Below, one piece after another: positions 1 to 5,726 of a DNA stretch of 6,561 nt. Made by a program: the position numbers and the translations under genes. How positions within the stretch are numbered: the first letter of the stretch is position 1; each line of letters starts with the position of its first letter. The stretch covers positions 1-6,561 of the forward strand of contig PWLT01000248.1 of NCBI GenBank assembly GCA_003558415.1. Direction: 5' to 3'. This stretch comes from Hyphomicrobiales bacterium. Lineage in GTDB: Bacteria > Pseudomonadota > Alphaproteobacteria > Rhodobacterales > Rhodobacteraceae. Under the pieces are notes generated by a model. That model ran no database searches, was not told where the DNA came from, and saw only the letters and a list, made by a program, of their open reading frames with translations.

Positions 1-951
1 AAGCGTGGCGGCCGGGCCGAGCGGCGAGAGCGACTGCACGCCATCACGCAGTGCCTGCGTGGCGATACGCTGCCAGCGGGGATCGATCGTCAGGTCAAGC
101 TCCAGCCCCGGCCGGGCCCGAATATCCGAGCCGAGTCCGAGTTCGGCCATCTCGGCCCCCGCCGCGCGCACCGCCCATAAATCGCCGTCCTCCCGGCGCT
201 GCATCGGGATCACGTCGAGAGGCTCGGCCCTGGCGGCCTCGGCCTCCGCTGCACTGACCCAGCCGAGCACCTCCATGCGGTCGATCACATGATCGCGGCG
301 CGACACGGCACGCTCGGGAAAGCGGACCGGATCGAAATGCCCCGCCCCCTTGAGCAATGCAGCCAGAAACGCCGTCTGGCCAAGGCTCAGATCCGCCCAG
401 TCCTTGCCGAACCAGGCCTGCGGGGCATGGGCCGCACCCGTGACACCGCGACCGAACCAGGTGACATTGAGATAGGCTGCGAATATCTCTTCAGGCGTGT
501 GATCGACATGCGCGCGCACGGAAAGGACCACCTCGGCCACCTTCCGTTCCAGACTGACTTCGCCGCCGAACAGCATATTCTTGATCGCCTGCTGGCTGAG
601 TGTCGATCCGCCCCGGATCTCGCCTTGCAGCGCAGACAATGCCGCCGATGCCGTGGCAAGCGGGTCCACGCCGCTATGCTGGCCGAAGCGCTTGTCCTCC
701 ACCGCCATGACTGCGCGCAGAAAGGTGTCGGGCAGCTCGGAAAGCTCGGTGGGTACGGAACCCGAGGTCAAGCGCCCCGCCGGGCTCGCGTCACGATAGC
801 TCAACGTCGCGGCAAAGCCCGAGGGCCTCTGCGCGAGCATGTCGTCGAGATCCGCCCCGGGAAGGTCGATACCGCCCAGCGGGCCGGTCAGAGTGGCGCC
901 CAGCAATCCTGCGGCGAGGTTGGCGAGCGAAAACAGTCCAGCGTCCGGCAT
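1..951 (-). CDS. Class A penicillin-binding protein / GT51 peptidoglycan glycosyltransferase, C-terminus cut by the window edge
   Basis: Polymerises lipid II into glycan strands at the outer face of the inner membrane. The frame is open from ATG 951 to base 1 (317 codons, no stop), so the C-terminus is missing. All five GT51 motifs are visible: EDKRFGQHSG (residues 85-94, catalytic Glu85), GGSTLSQQ (114-121), ERKVAE (135-140, second catalytic Glu140), YLNVTWFGRG (160-169) followed by AWFGKD, and LSLGQTAFLAALLKGAG (188-204). After the glycosyltransferase domain, LTIDPRWQ (287-294) matches the linker that leads into a class A PBP transpeptidase domain, so the whole protein is probably bifunctional and PBP1A-like; the transpeptidase itself is not in view. 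ATG 951 is the only ATG after the in-frame stop at 991-993 that keeps a possible membrane segment; AGGAA lies 10 bases upstream. The N-terminus is odd: it has no basic cytoplasmic tail and only a weakly hydrophobic stretch (residues 5-28). Confidence 0.93.
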   Translation of the reverse strand, partial: MPDAGLFSLANLAAGLLGATLTGPLGGIDLPGADLDDMLAQRPSGFAATLSYRDASPAGRLTSGSVPTELSELPDTFLRAVMAVEDKRFGQHSGVDPLATASAALSALQGEIRGGSTLSQQAIKNMLFGGEVSLERKVAEVVLSVRAHVDHTPEEIFAAYLNVTWFGRGVTGAAHAPQAWFGKDWADLSLGQTAFLAALLKGAGHFDPVRFPERAVSRRDHVIDRMEVLGWVSAAEAEAARAEPLDVIPMQRREDGDLWAVRAAGAEMAELGLGSDIRARPGLELDLTIDPRWQRIATQALRDGVQSLSPLGPAATL

Positions 952-1451
952 GGCGTCAATATTCCTGTCGGTATTCCCTCGGTTCCGGCGTCATTCAATA
1001 CCTGCTCATCAATATGGGACCGTCCGACAATTGAGTGACACGACCATCGCCTGCGTCCGGCATGGCAGCCATTCCAAGGGCGCCCGCACGCTTTCGCCGG
1101 CAATGCTGCACGGAATTCGGAAGGTGCATCTGGTCCTGATGGCGACCATATATAGGATTGTATCGAACCAGCGAGAATTCAACAACAATTCCCTGCGCCT
1201 GCCGTTCACGAATTCGGCAGAAGCTGAAATCTCCAGTCACCGGCGCTGGTGCCCGCCAGGTCAAGACCAGATGCCGCCCCGGGGAACGGGACTTCGTACC
1301 AGACTGATGTGGACGTCATGGACGGAATTCCAAAGTAAGGTCAGGCGACACGCTGCATCACATGCCCGGAAGACGACCCCGTTTCCCGTGTGCCCGGTCA
1401 ATATGAACAACTCGGGTTTGCCGCAACGTTTCTTGCTCAAGGCTCACGCGG
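952..1451. other. 500-base stretch without a recognisable gene
   Basis: This gap lies between the transporter stop and the PBP start, both on the minus strand. Frames on both strands translate to compositions with no recognisable motif, and the longer ones run into the PBP or transporter genes in the wrong frame. It appears less GC-rich than the flanking genes, especially 1100-1240 and 1320-1440. GAATTC occurs at 1113, 1175, 1210 and 1325. I see no tRNA fold and no strong terminator hairpin after the transporter stop. It most likely holds the PBP promoter and a long leader, possibly with decayed DNA or a small RNA that cannot be judged by eye. Confidence 0.6.
1157..1185 (-). promoter_or_regulatory. 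Candidate sigma70-type promoter for the PBP gene
   Basis: On the minus strand, TTGTTG (1185-1180) and TACAAT (1162-1157) are separated by exactly 17 bases. The -10 matches TATAAT at five of six positions, while the -35 matches only TTG. Transcription would start near 1150 and give a leader of about 200 bases before ATG 951. It sits in one of the most AT-rich patches of the window. This is pattern matching only. Confidence 0.3.
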
Positions 1452-2342
1452 CTATTTCGGAGGTGCGGGCGGGGGGCGGCCCGTGCTGCGGGCGCGCCAC
1501 AGCGTGAAGAGCCCCGCGCCCACGACGATGGCCGCACCAATGGCCACATTGGCGCGCAGGGTCTCGCCGAAGACCGCCATCCCGAGCGCCGCGGCAAAGG
1601 GAAGCTGCAGATAGGCGAAGGGTTGCACCGCGCTTGCCTCCGCGACCTCATAGCACTTGATCAGCAACCAGTGGCTGAAGGCCGCGGTCATGCATAGCAG
1701 CCCCATCCAGCCCCAGTCAGGCGCGCGCATCGGCTCCCAGAACCAGACGCCCACCAGCGTCATCGCCACCGCCCCGGTGGTGCCGGTCCAGAAGAAGCTG
1801 ACCGCCGCACTGTCGCGCCGTGCCGCGTAGCGCGTGAGCAGGCCGTAGAGCGCAAAGCCCAGCGCCGCGATCAGCGGCACCACCGCCGCGGGCTGAAACA
1901 CCCCGAAACCCGGCTGCAGGATGATCAGCACCCCGACAAACCCGATCCCGATCGCCGTCCAGCGCCGCCAGCCCACCTTCTCGCCCAGGACCGGCCCCGA
2001 CAGCGCCGCGACGAGCAGCGGATAGGCGGCGAACACGGCGTGACTTTCGACCAGCCCCAGAAGCACGAAGCCCAGCACCATCACGCAGACCTCGGCTGCG
2101 AGCAGCAGGCCGCGGAATATCTGCAGGCCCGGCTGGCGCGTCGCGGCGGCTCGGCGGATGCCCCCGGCCTGCCGCGCAGCAACGGTGATCACGAAGGCCG
2201 CGAAGAACCAGTAGCGGATCATGATCACCATCAGCACGTTGTATTCTTCGGCCAGGTGACGTGAGATGCCGTCCTGCATGGCGAAGACGAAGGTTGTGGC
2301 GACCATGAGCCAGATGCCCAGCCGCGTGTTCTGCTCCTTCAT
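1452..2342 (-). CDS. EamA/DMT-family transporter
   Basis: A 296-residue inner-membrane protein of the drug/metabolite transporter superfamily, which exports metabolites, amino acids or drugs; the substrate cannot be told from sequence. It is hydrophobic throughout, with about ten membrane segments in two tandem EamA repeats (roughly residues 9-142 and 153-283). Each repeat ends in the family signature: LGEKVGWRRWTAIGIGFVGV (119-138) and FGETLRANVAIGAAIVVGAG (258-277). The C-terminus is a short proline-rich tail. The length is normal for the family (about 280-310). The ATG (2342-2340) overlaps the TGA of mnmD (2341-2339) in an ATGA arrangement, with a GAGGCG Shine-Dalgarno-like stretch inside the mnmD end, so the two genes are almost certainly co-transcribed and translationally coupled. 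The same frame is open upstream to about 2603, but that stretch overlaps mnmD and looks like a shadow. Confidence 0.9.
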   Translation of the reverse strand: MKEQNTRLGIWLMVATTFVFAMQDGISRHLAEEYNVLMVIMIRYWFFAAFVITVAARQAGGIRRAAATRQPGLQIFRGLLLAAEVCVMVLGFVLLGLVESHAVFAAYPLLVAALSGPVLGEKVGWRRWTAIGIGFVGVLIILQPGFGVFQPAAVVPLIAALGFALYGLLTRYAARRDSAAVSFFWTGTTGAVAMTLVGVWFWEPMRAPDWGWMGLLCMTAAFSHWLLIKCYEVAEASAVQPFAYLQLPFAAALGMAVFGETLRANVAIGAAIVVGAGLFTLWRARSTGRPPPAPPK

Positions 2343-3028
2343 GCTTGCGCCTCGGTGTCGAGCCGCCCCACGCTCATGTGCCGCTTGCGCCCGAATCCGG
2401 GTCGGCGGGTGACGGTGAAACCGGCGCTTTGCAGGGCGCGGCGCACCGCGCCTGCGGCCGTATAGGTCGCGAATGTGCCGCCCGGTGCGGTGTGGCGGGC
2501 CACCTGCGCGAGGAGCGCAGGCTCCCACAGCTCGGGATTGCGCGCGGGGGAGAAGCCGTCGAGAAACCAGGCATCGGCCAGCAGGCCGCCGCGCGGCAAG
2601 CATGTGCGGGCATCGCCGATCACCACTTCGGTGTCGAGATCATCCAGCACGACGCGGCGCGCGCCCGCCGCCCATTGGTCAAGGAACGGCGCCGCCATGG
2701 CCGCAATCTCGGGAAAGCGTGCCAGCGCGCGGGCCATCTCCTCGGCAGGCAGCGGAAACGCCTCGAAACTGGTGAAGCGCAGCCGCCCCGGCGCGCCGGC
2801 CGCGCGCCAGGCGTGAAGGGCTGCGAACATGTTCAGCCCGGTTCCGAACCCCAGCTCGGCGATGTGAAAACCCGCGGCGAACCGCGCCGGGAGGTCGTTT
2901 CCGGCGAGGAACACATGGCGTGTCTCAGCCAGCCCGTCGAGGTCCGAAAAGTAGCAGTCTCCGAACCGGCGCGAATGCGGCGTGGCACCGCCCTGCCAGT
3001 CGATGAGCCCGCTTGCCATCTGGTCCAT
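2339..3028 (-). CDS. mnmD: tRNA (5-methylaminomethyl-2-thiouridine)(34)-methyltransferase MnmD
   Basis: A 229-residue SAM-dependent methyltransferase matching the N-terminal half of E. coli MnmC (Methyltransf_30 / DUF752). The family methylates 5-aminomethyl-2-thiouridine at wobble position 34 to give mnm5s2U in tRNAs such as Lys, Glu and Gln. Visible features are the N-terminal block TPHSRRFGDCYFS (16-28) with ETRHVFLAGN (35-44), which parallels MnmC; the SAM-binding loop ELGFGTG (58-64); the family hallmark FLDGFSPARNPELW (155-168); and the C-terminal GFGRKRHM (211-218). The FAD-oxidase half of MnmC is absent, and the protein ends 11 residues after the last motif. ATG 3028 gives the expected family N-terminus, with AGGG and GCGGG upstream. 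A second ATG three codons in (3019) is possible. The frame extends to 3220, but that part overlaps the divergent oxidoreductase and has no family similarity. A transporter gene follows with a 4-base overlap. Confidence 0.93.
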   Translation of the reverse strand: MDQMASGLIDWQGGATPHSRRFGDCYFSDLDGLAETRHVFLAGNDLPARFAAGFHIAELGFGTGLNMFAALHAWRAAGAPGRLRFTSFEAFPLPAEEMARALARFPEIAAMAAPFLDQWAAGARRVVLDDLDTEVVIGDARTCLPRGGLLADAWFLDGFSPARNPELWEPALLAQVARHTAPGGTFATYTAAGAVRRALQSAGFTVTRRPGFGRKRHMSVGRLDTEAQA

Positions 3029-3089
3029 TGCGCCCGCTTGCCCTAGTTTCGCGCCGCGCGGAGAATGGGGGCGGACCCGAGGAATGGCA
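3029..3089. promoter_or_regulatory. Divergent intergenic region of mnmD and the FAD oxidoreductase
   Basis: These 61 bases separate two outward-facing start codons, so both promoters must lie here or reach into the opposite gene. I find no hexamer pair with proper spacing on either strand; TAGTTT at 3044-3049 is the only AT-rich patch. The short spacer makes joint control of the two genes likely, which is inference. Confidence 0.5.
3079..3083 (+). promoter_or_regulatory. Ribosome binding site that decides the oxidoreductase start
   Basis: GAGGA ends 6 bases before ATG 3090, an ideal Shine-Dalgarno spacing. The in-frame ATG two codons earlier (3084) directly abuts GAGGA, so it would have no spacer. 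This supports ATG 3090 as the start. Confidence 0.7.
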
Positions 3090-4124
3090 ATGACGGATGT
3101 GACGGTCCTGGGCGGCGGCATCTTCGGCCTCGCGGTGGCCTGGGCCTGCACGCGCCGAGATGCGCGTGTGCGACTGATCGAGGCGCGCCGGATCGGCGCG
3201 GGCGCCAGCGGCGGGGTCACGGGCGCGCTCTTTCCTCATGTGCCGGAGAACTGGAACCTCAAGAAGCAGTTTCAGCTCGACAGCCTGCTGATGGCACAAG
3301 ACTGGTGGGCGGAGATCGCGCGGGCCTCGGGCCGCGATCCGGGCTATGCGCGGGTGGGGCGCGTTCAGCCACTCGCCGACGCCGAGGCGGTGGTGCGCGC
3401 GCGCGAGCACGCGGCTGGCGCCGCCGAAAACTGGCGCGGCGCCGCAAGCTGGGAGCTGCGCGAGAGCGTACCGGGGCTGCGGGTCGAGAGCCCTGCGGGC
3501 GCGGTCGTGCACGACACTCTGAGCGCACGGCTCCATCCGCGCCGGGCCTGCACGGCGCTGGCGCTGGCGCTGCGGGAAGCAGGAGCGGTGCTTTGCGAGG
3601 AAGGCACCGGGAGCCTGCGGGGAGCGGTCGTCTGGGCGACCGGGTGGGAGGGGCTGGCGGCGCTGCACGGCAAGGGCGGGCGCCCGGTCGGTGTCGGCGT
3701 GAAGGGTCAGGCGATGCTGCTTGCCCATGACGCGGGCCCGGCGCCGCTGGTCCACGCGGGCGATCTCTATCTCGTGCCGCAGGCGGATGGGACGCTGGCG
3801 CTGGGCGGGACGAGCGAGCGCGAATTCACCGCGCCCACCGGCACCGATGCGCGGCTCGATGATCTGCACACGCGCGCGGTCGCGCTGTGCCCGGAGATTT
3901 TCGGTGCGCAGGTGATCGAACGCTGGGCGGGTGTGCGCCCGCGCGCGCGCAGCCGTGCACCGATGCTCGGACCCTGGCCGGGGCGGCCCGGCCATTACAT
4001 CGCCAATGGCGGCTTCAAGATCGGCTTCGCCGTGGCGCCAATGGTCGGCGAGGTGATGGCCGATCTGGTGCTGGAGGGGCGCGACACGATTCCGCCAGGC
4101 TTTCGGGTCGAGGACAGCCTGTGA
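3090..4124 (+). CDS. DAO-family FAD-dependent oxidoreductase, likely MnmC oxidase-half counterpart
   Basis: A 344-residue flavoprotein of the D-amino-acid oxidase / glycine oxidase fold. The Rossmann FAD-binding motif is GGGIFG (8-13), with the ribose-binding acid at Glu31 (LIEAR). It is followed by GASGGVTGALFPH (38-50), which resembles the GASG...G-LYP block after the dinucleotide fold in MnmC-type and related oxidases. The C-terminal FAD segment is GVRPRARSRAPMLG (281-294) and GGFKIGF (307-313). In MnmC this half removes the carboxymethyl group from cmnm5s2U to give nm5s2U, the substrate of the MnmD methyltransferase. Its position, divergent from mnmD, suggests the same role as a separate protein; this is inference, and a glycine- or amine-oxidase role is the alternative. 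The start is ATG 3090, chosen by the GAGGA spacing. It is slightly shorter than many DAO proteins but complete at both ends. Confidence 0.85.
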   Translation: MTDVTVLGGGIFGLAVAWACTRRDARVRLIEARRIGAGASGGVTGALFPHVPENWNLKKQFQLDSLLMAQDWWAEIARASGRDPGYARVGRVQPLADAEAVVRAREHAAGAAENWRGAASWELRESVPGLRVESPAGAVVHDTLSARLHPRRACTALALALREAGAVLCEEGTGSLRGAVVWATGWEGLAALHGKGGRPVGVGVKGQAMLLAHDAGPAPLVHAGDLYLVPQADGTLALGGTSEREFTAPTGTDARLDDLHTRAVALCPEIFGAQVIERWAGVRPRARSRAPMLGPWPGRPGHYIANGGFKIGFAVAPMVGEVMADLVLEGRDTIPPGFRVEDSL

Positions 4125-4134
4125 GTGTCACAGG
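4118..4134 (+). repeat. Perfect 7-bp inverted repeat spanning the oxidoreductase stop codon
   Basis: CCTGTGA-GTG-TCACAGG forms a perfect 7-bp stem with a 3-base loop; the TGA stop (4122-4124) closes the left arm. No T-run follows, so as an intrinsic terminator it would be weak. It sits between two convergent genes, and being palindromic it could act on either strand. Confidence 0.5.
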
Positions 4135-4207
4135 GTGTTGCGGTCATCCGAATTCATTTCTTTCGAAGGGCGACGGCGACGGTGAAACCAATCGCGCGCA
4201 ACCTGTG

Positions 4208-5002
4208 CTAGCCCTCGGCCTCGGCCTCCATGCATTGACGCCCGTCCGGCCCGCGCACCCAGAGCCTTGATCCGCTGCGGCACAGTTGCGCTGTCTCGGA
4301 CACGAAAAGCGGCGCGGTGGCGCGAAAACGAAAGCGGCTCAACCCGCCCAACGCCGATTCGGCCATCAGCATCAGCAGTTGCGCCAGCAGCGGCCCATGC
4401 ACCACAAGCCCCGAATAGCCCTCGACCTCGCGCGCGTAATCGGCGTCGTAATGGATGCGATGCCCGTTGAAGGTCAGCGCCGAGTAGCGAAACAGCATCG
4501 TGGGGGTGAATTCCGCCGCGCGGCTTTCCTCGGCCCCGTCCGGCGCCGAAGGGGGCTGCGGGGCGGGGGAATCGGGGCGCGCGGCTTCGCGGTAGATCAG
4601 GTCCTGTTCCTCGGTGACGCAGAGCTTTCCATCCTGGCTGATCTCGTGATGCAGCGTGACCAGCCCCAACGCGCCGCTGCGGCCCGTCTTGCGCTCGGCC
4701 GAGAGACGGCGGCTGCGTTTCTCGGCGAGCTTTCCGGGGCGCAGGGGCGCGTGGAATTCGAGGCGTCCGCCCGCCCACATGCGCCGGGGCAGCCCCATGT
4801 CCGGGATCAGCCCGTCGCCGGGGCGCGGATGCCCGTCATCGCCCAGACGCGCGGCGCGGCGCGGCTCCCAGAAATAGATCTGATGGGCAAAGGGGATCAG
4901 CGGCGCGGCCGGGCGCCCCTCCAGCCCCAGGGTTGCGTGCAGTGCCTCGGCGCGCGCGGCGTCGAGCACATCGGTGAGTTTCAGCCTGTCTGCCTGCGTC
5001 AT
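4208..5002 (-). CDS. FAS1-like / MaoC-type hotdog dehydratase (acyl-thioester hydratase)
   Basis: A 264-residue protein of the FAS1-like dehydratase / HTD2 / mesaconyl-C4-CoA hydratase group, with double-hotdog architecture. Such enzymes reversibly hydrate enoyl-CoA or acyl thioesters in the cytosol; the precise substrate cannot be read from sequence. The C-terminal hotdog carries the signature FRYSALTFNGHRIHYD (171-186), with Asp186 and the His residues of the HRIHYD block likely forming the hydratase-2-like active site, followed by GYSGLVVHGPLLAQLL (195-210) and FRFRATAPLF (224-233). The N-terminal hotdog (about 10-135) contains IPFAHQIYFWEP (36-47), and an acidic, proline-rich linker (140-162) joins the halves. 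ATG 5002 gives the normal family N-terminus, but its Shine-Dalgarno is poor (GGGAG 15 bases away). TTG 5038 is the alternative (276 residues), with AGGAG only 3 bases away. The upstream flavin reductase ends at 5045, so the two genes are co-transcribed. Confidence 0.85.
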   Translation of the reverse strand: MTQADRLKLTDVLDAARAEALHATLGLEGRPAAPLIPFAHQIYFWEPRRAARLGDDGHPRPGDGLIPDMGLPRRMWAGGRLEFHAPLRPGKLAEKRSRRLSAERKTGRSGALGLVTLHHEISQDGKLCVTEEQDLIYREAARPDSPAPQPPSAPDGAEESRAAEFTPTMLFRYSALTFNGHRIHYDADYAREVEGYSGLVVHGPLLAQLLMLMAESALGGLSRFRFRATAPLFVSETAQLCRSGSRLWVRGPDGRQCMEAEAEG

Positions 5003-5041
5003 GTGCGGCAAACTGAACTCCCGCCGCGCCGAGGGCAAGCG

Positions 5042-5046
5042 CTCCT
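5042..5046 (-). promoter_or_regulatory. Shine-Dalgarno-like AGGAG overlapping the FMN reductase stop
   Basis: On the minus strand CTAGGAGCGCTTG contains the reductase stop TAG (5047-5045) overlapping AGGAG (5046-5042). It lies 3 bases before the in-frame TTG 5038 of the dehydratase. It supports coupling of the two genes and raises the chance that TTG, not ATG 5002, is used. Confidence 0.4.
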
Positions 5047-5593
5047 AGAGTCGACCGGCGGCGATCCGCCTCAGATCGCCCATGAGTTCGTCGAGCGGCT
5101 TGAAATAGCTTTCGGTGTGCAGCCGCCCGTCGGCGTCGAAATGCTCCTTGGCATTGCCGACCAGAACCTCCGGGCCGGGCAGAACGCGCGGCCGGAACGG
5201 GTTCAGACACAGCCTGAGCGAGAATTGCGAGCGCTCGCCCCCCGCGCGCCCCGCCGCCGCCGACATGATCGCCACCGGCTTGTCGCGCCACGGATTTCCC
5301 TTCACACGGCTCACCCAATCCAGCGCATTCTTCATCACGCCCGACAGGCCCTTGTTGTATTCCGGGCAGGCGATGATCACCGCATCGGCCGCCTCGATCT
5401 GCGCGGCGACTCGCTCCACGGAATCGGGGACCCCCTCTTCTTCCTGCAGATCGCCGTCAAAGAGCGGAAAGCGCAGATCGCCCTCGGTGAAATGCGCGGG
5501 GGCGAAGCGTTGCGCGGCCTCATGCATGAGCTTGCGATTGAACGATTCGCGCCTGAGCGATCCGCACAGGCCGAGCAGGGTGAGTTCCGTCAT
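5045..5593 (-). CDS. NADPH-dependent FMN reductase / flavodoxin-like quinone or azo reductase
   Basis: A 182-residue flavodoxin-fold protein of the NADPH-dependent FMN reductase family (FMN_red), a group that includes ChrR-like quinone and chromate reductases. It binds FMN and transfers electrons from NAD(P)H to flavin, quinones or similar acceptors in the cytosol; the true acceptor is unknown. Diagnostic motifs are the FMN phosphate loop GSLRRESFN (11-19) and the flavin-contacting block PEYNKGLSGVMKNALDW (77-93). GRAGGERSQFSLR (115-127) is the usual second conserved block. The length is typical (about 175-190). ATG 5593 is chosen because GGAG lies 8 bases upstream and it gives the family N-terminus; the frame extends to 5710 but runs across the terminator hairpin. 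The dehydratase gene follows directly, so the pair forms an operon, though no pathway link is evident. Confidence 0.92.
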   Translation of the reverse strand: MTELTLLGLCGSLRRESFNRKLMHEAAQRFAPAHFTEGDLRFPLFDGDLQEEEGVPDSVERVAAQIEAADAVIIACPEYNKGLSGVMKNALDWVSRVKGNPWRDKPVAIMSAAAGRAGGERSQFSLRLCLNPFRPRVLPGPEVLVGNAKEHFDADGRLHTESYFKPLDELMGDLRRIAAGRL

Positions 5594-5624
5594 CAAGTAG
5601 GCTCCAGGATTGCTTCTCGCGCGC

Positions 5625-5652
5625 AACCTAATCCATGAGCTTCCGAGGCCAA
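5625..5652 (-). promoter_or_regulatory. Candidate promoter for the FMN reductase-dehydratase operon
   Basis: On the minus strand TTGGCC (5652-5647) and TAGGTT (5630-5625) are 16 bases apart. They lie between the upstream hairpin terminator and the reductase start, and would give a leader of about 25 bases. Matches to consensus are modest (four and three of six), so position is the main argument. Confidence 0.3.
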
Positions 5653-5676
5653 TGGCCCGCCCCGAGAAACTGCGCG

Positions 5677-5701
5677 TCGGGGGCGGCTGTGCCGCCCCCG
5701 A
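5677..5701 (-). terminator. Perfect 11-bp GC-rich hairpin, probable terminator
   Basis: Bases 5677-5687 and 5691-5701 are exact reverse complements (11 bp, GGGGGCGGC core) around a 3-base loop. The hairpin begins about 25 bases after the stop of the membrane-protein gene and precedes the FMN reductase promoter region on the same strand. After the stem on the minus strand there is only a short TTTCT about 7 bases away instead of a clean U-tract, so termination may be imperfect or the hairpin may protect the 3' end. Confidence 0.65.
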
Positions 5702-5726
5702 TATCCTCATCCGGACAGGCCCGGGA

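Noticed and set aside
282..295. Palindrome CGATCACATGATCG
   Set aside because: It lies inside the PBP coding region over the conserved HVIDRM stretch and is explained by codon content; no second copy was seen.
289..1038. Plus-strand open frame of 249 codons
   Set aside because: It is antisense to the PBP gene, whose GT51 motifs are intact; its Arg/Gly/Ala/Gln-rich translation shows no domain.
995..1264. Minus-strand open frame of 89 codons in the non-coding gap
   Set aside because: No recognisable motif, no good ribosome binding site, and a patchwork composition; not enough to call a gene.
839..1507. Long plus-strand open frame (222 codons) across the PBP start and the gap
   Set aside because: Its first part is antisense to the well-supported PBP gene, and the rest has no motif and an arbitrary composition; it is typical of chance open frames in GC-rich DNA.
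2925..3995. Minus-strand open frame of 356 codons
   Set aside because: It is antisense to the FAD oxidoreductase with its intact GGGIFG and C-terminal FAD motifs; no domain is visible in it.
4168..4182. Short tandem GGCGAC/GGCGACGG repeats between the convergent genes
   Set aside because: Only two or so units, easily by chance in GC-rich DNA, with no hairpin partner nearby.
4286..5638. Plus-strand open frame of 450 codons
   Set aside because: It runs antisense through both the dehydratase and the FMN reductase, which carry clear family motifs; the Arg/Gln/His-rich translation is a shadow.
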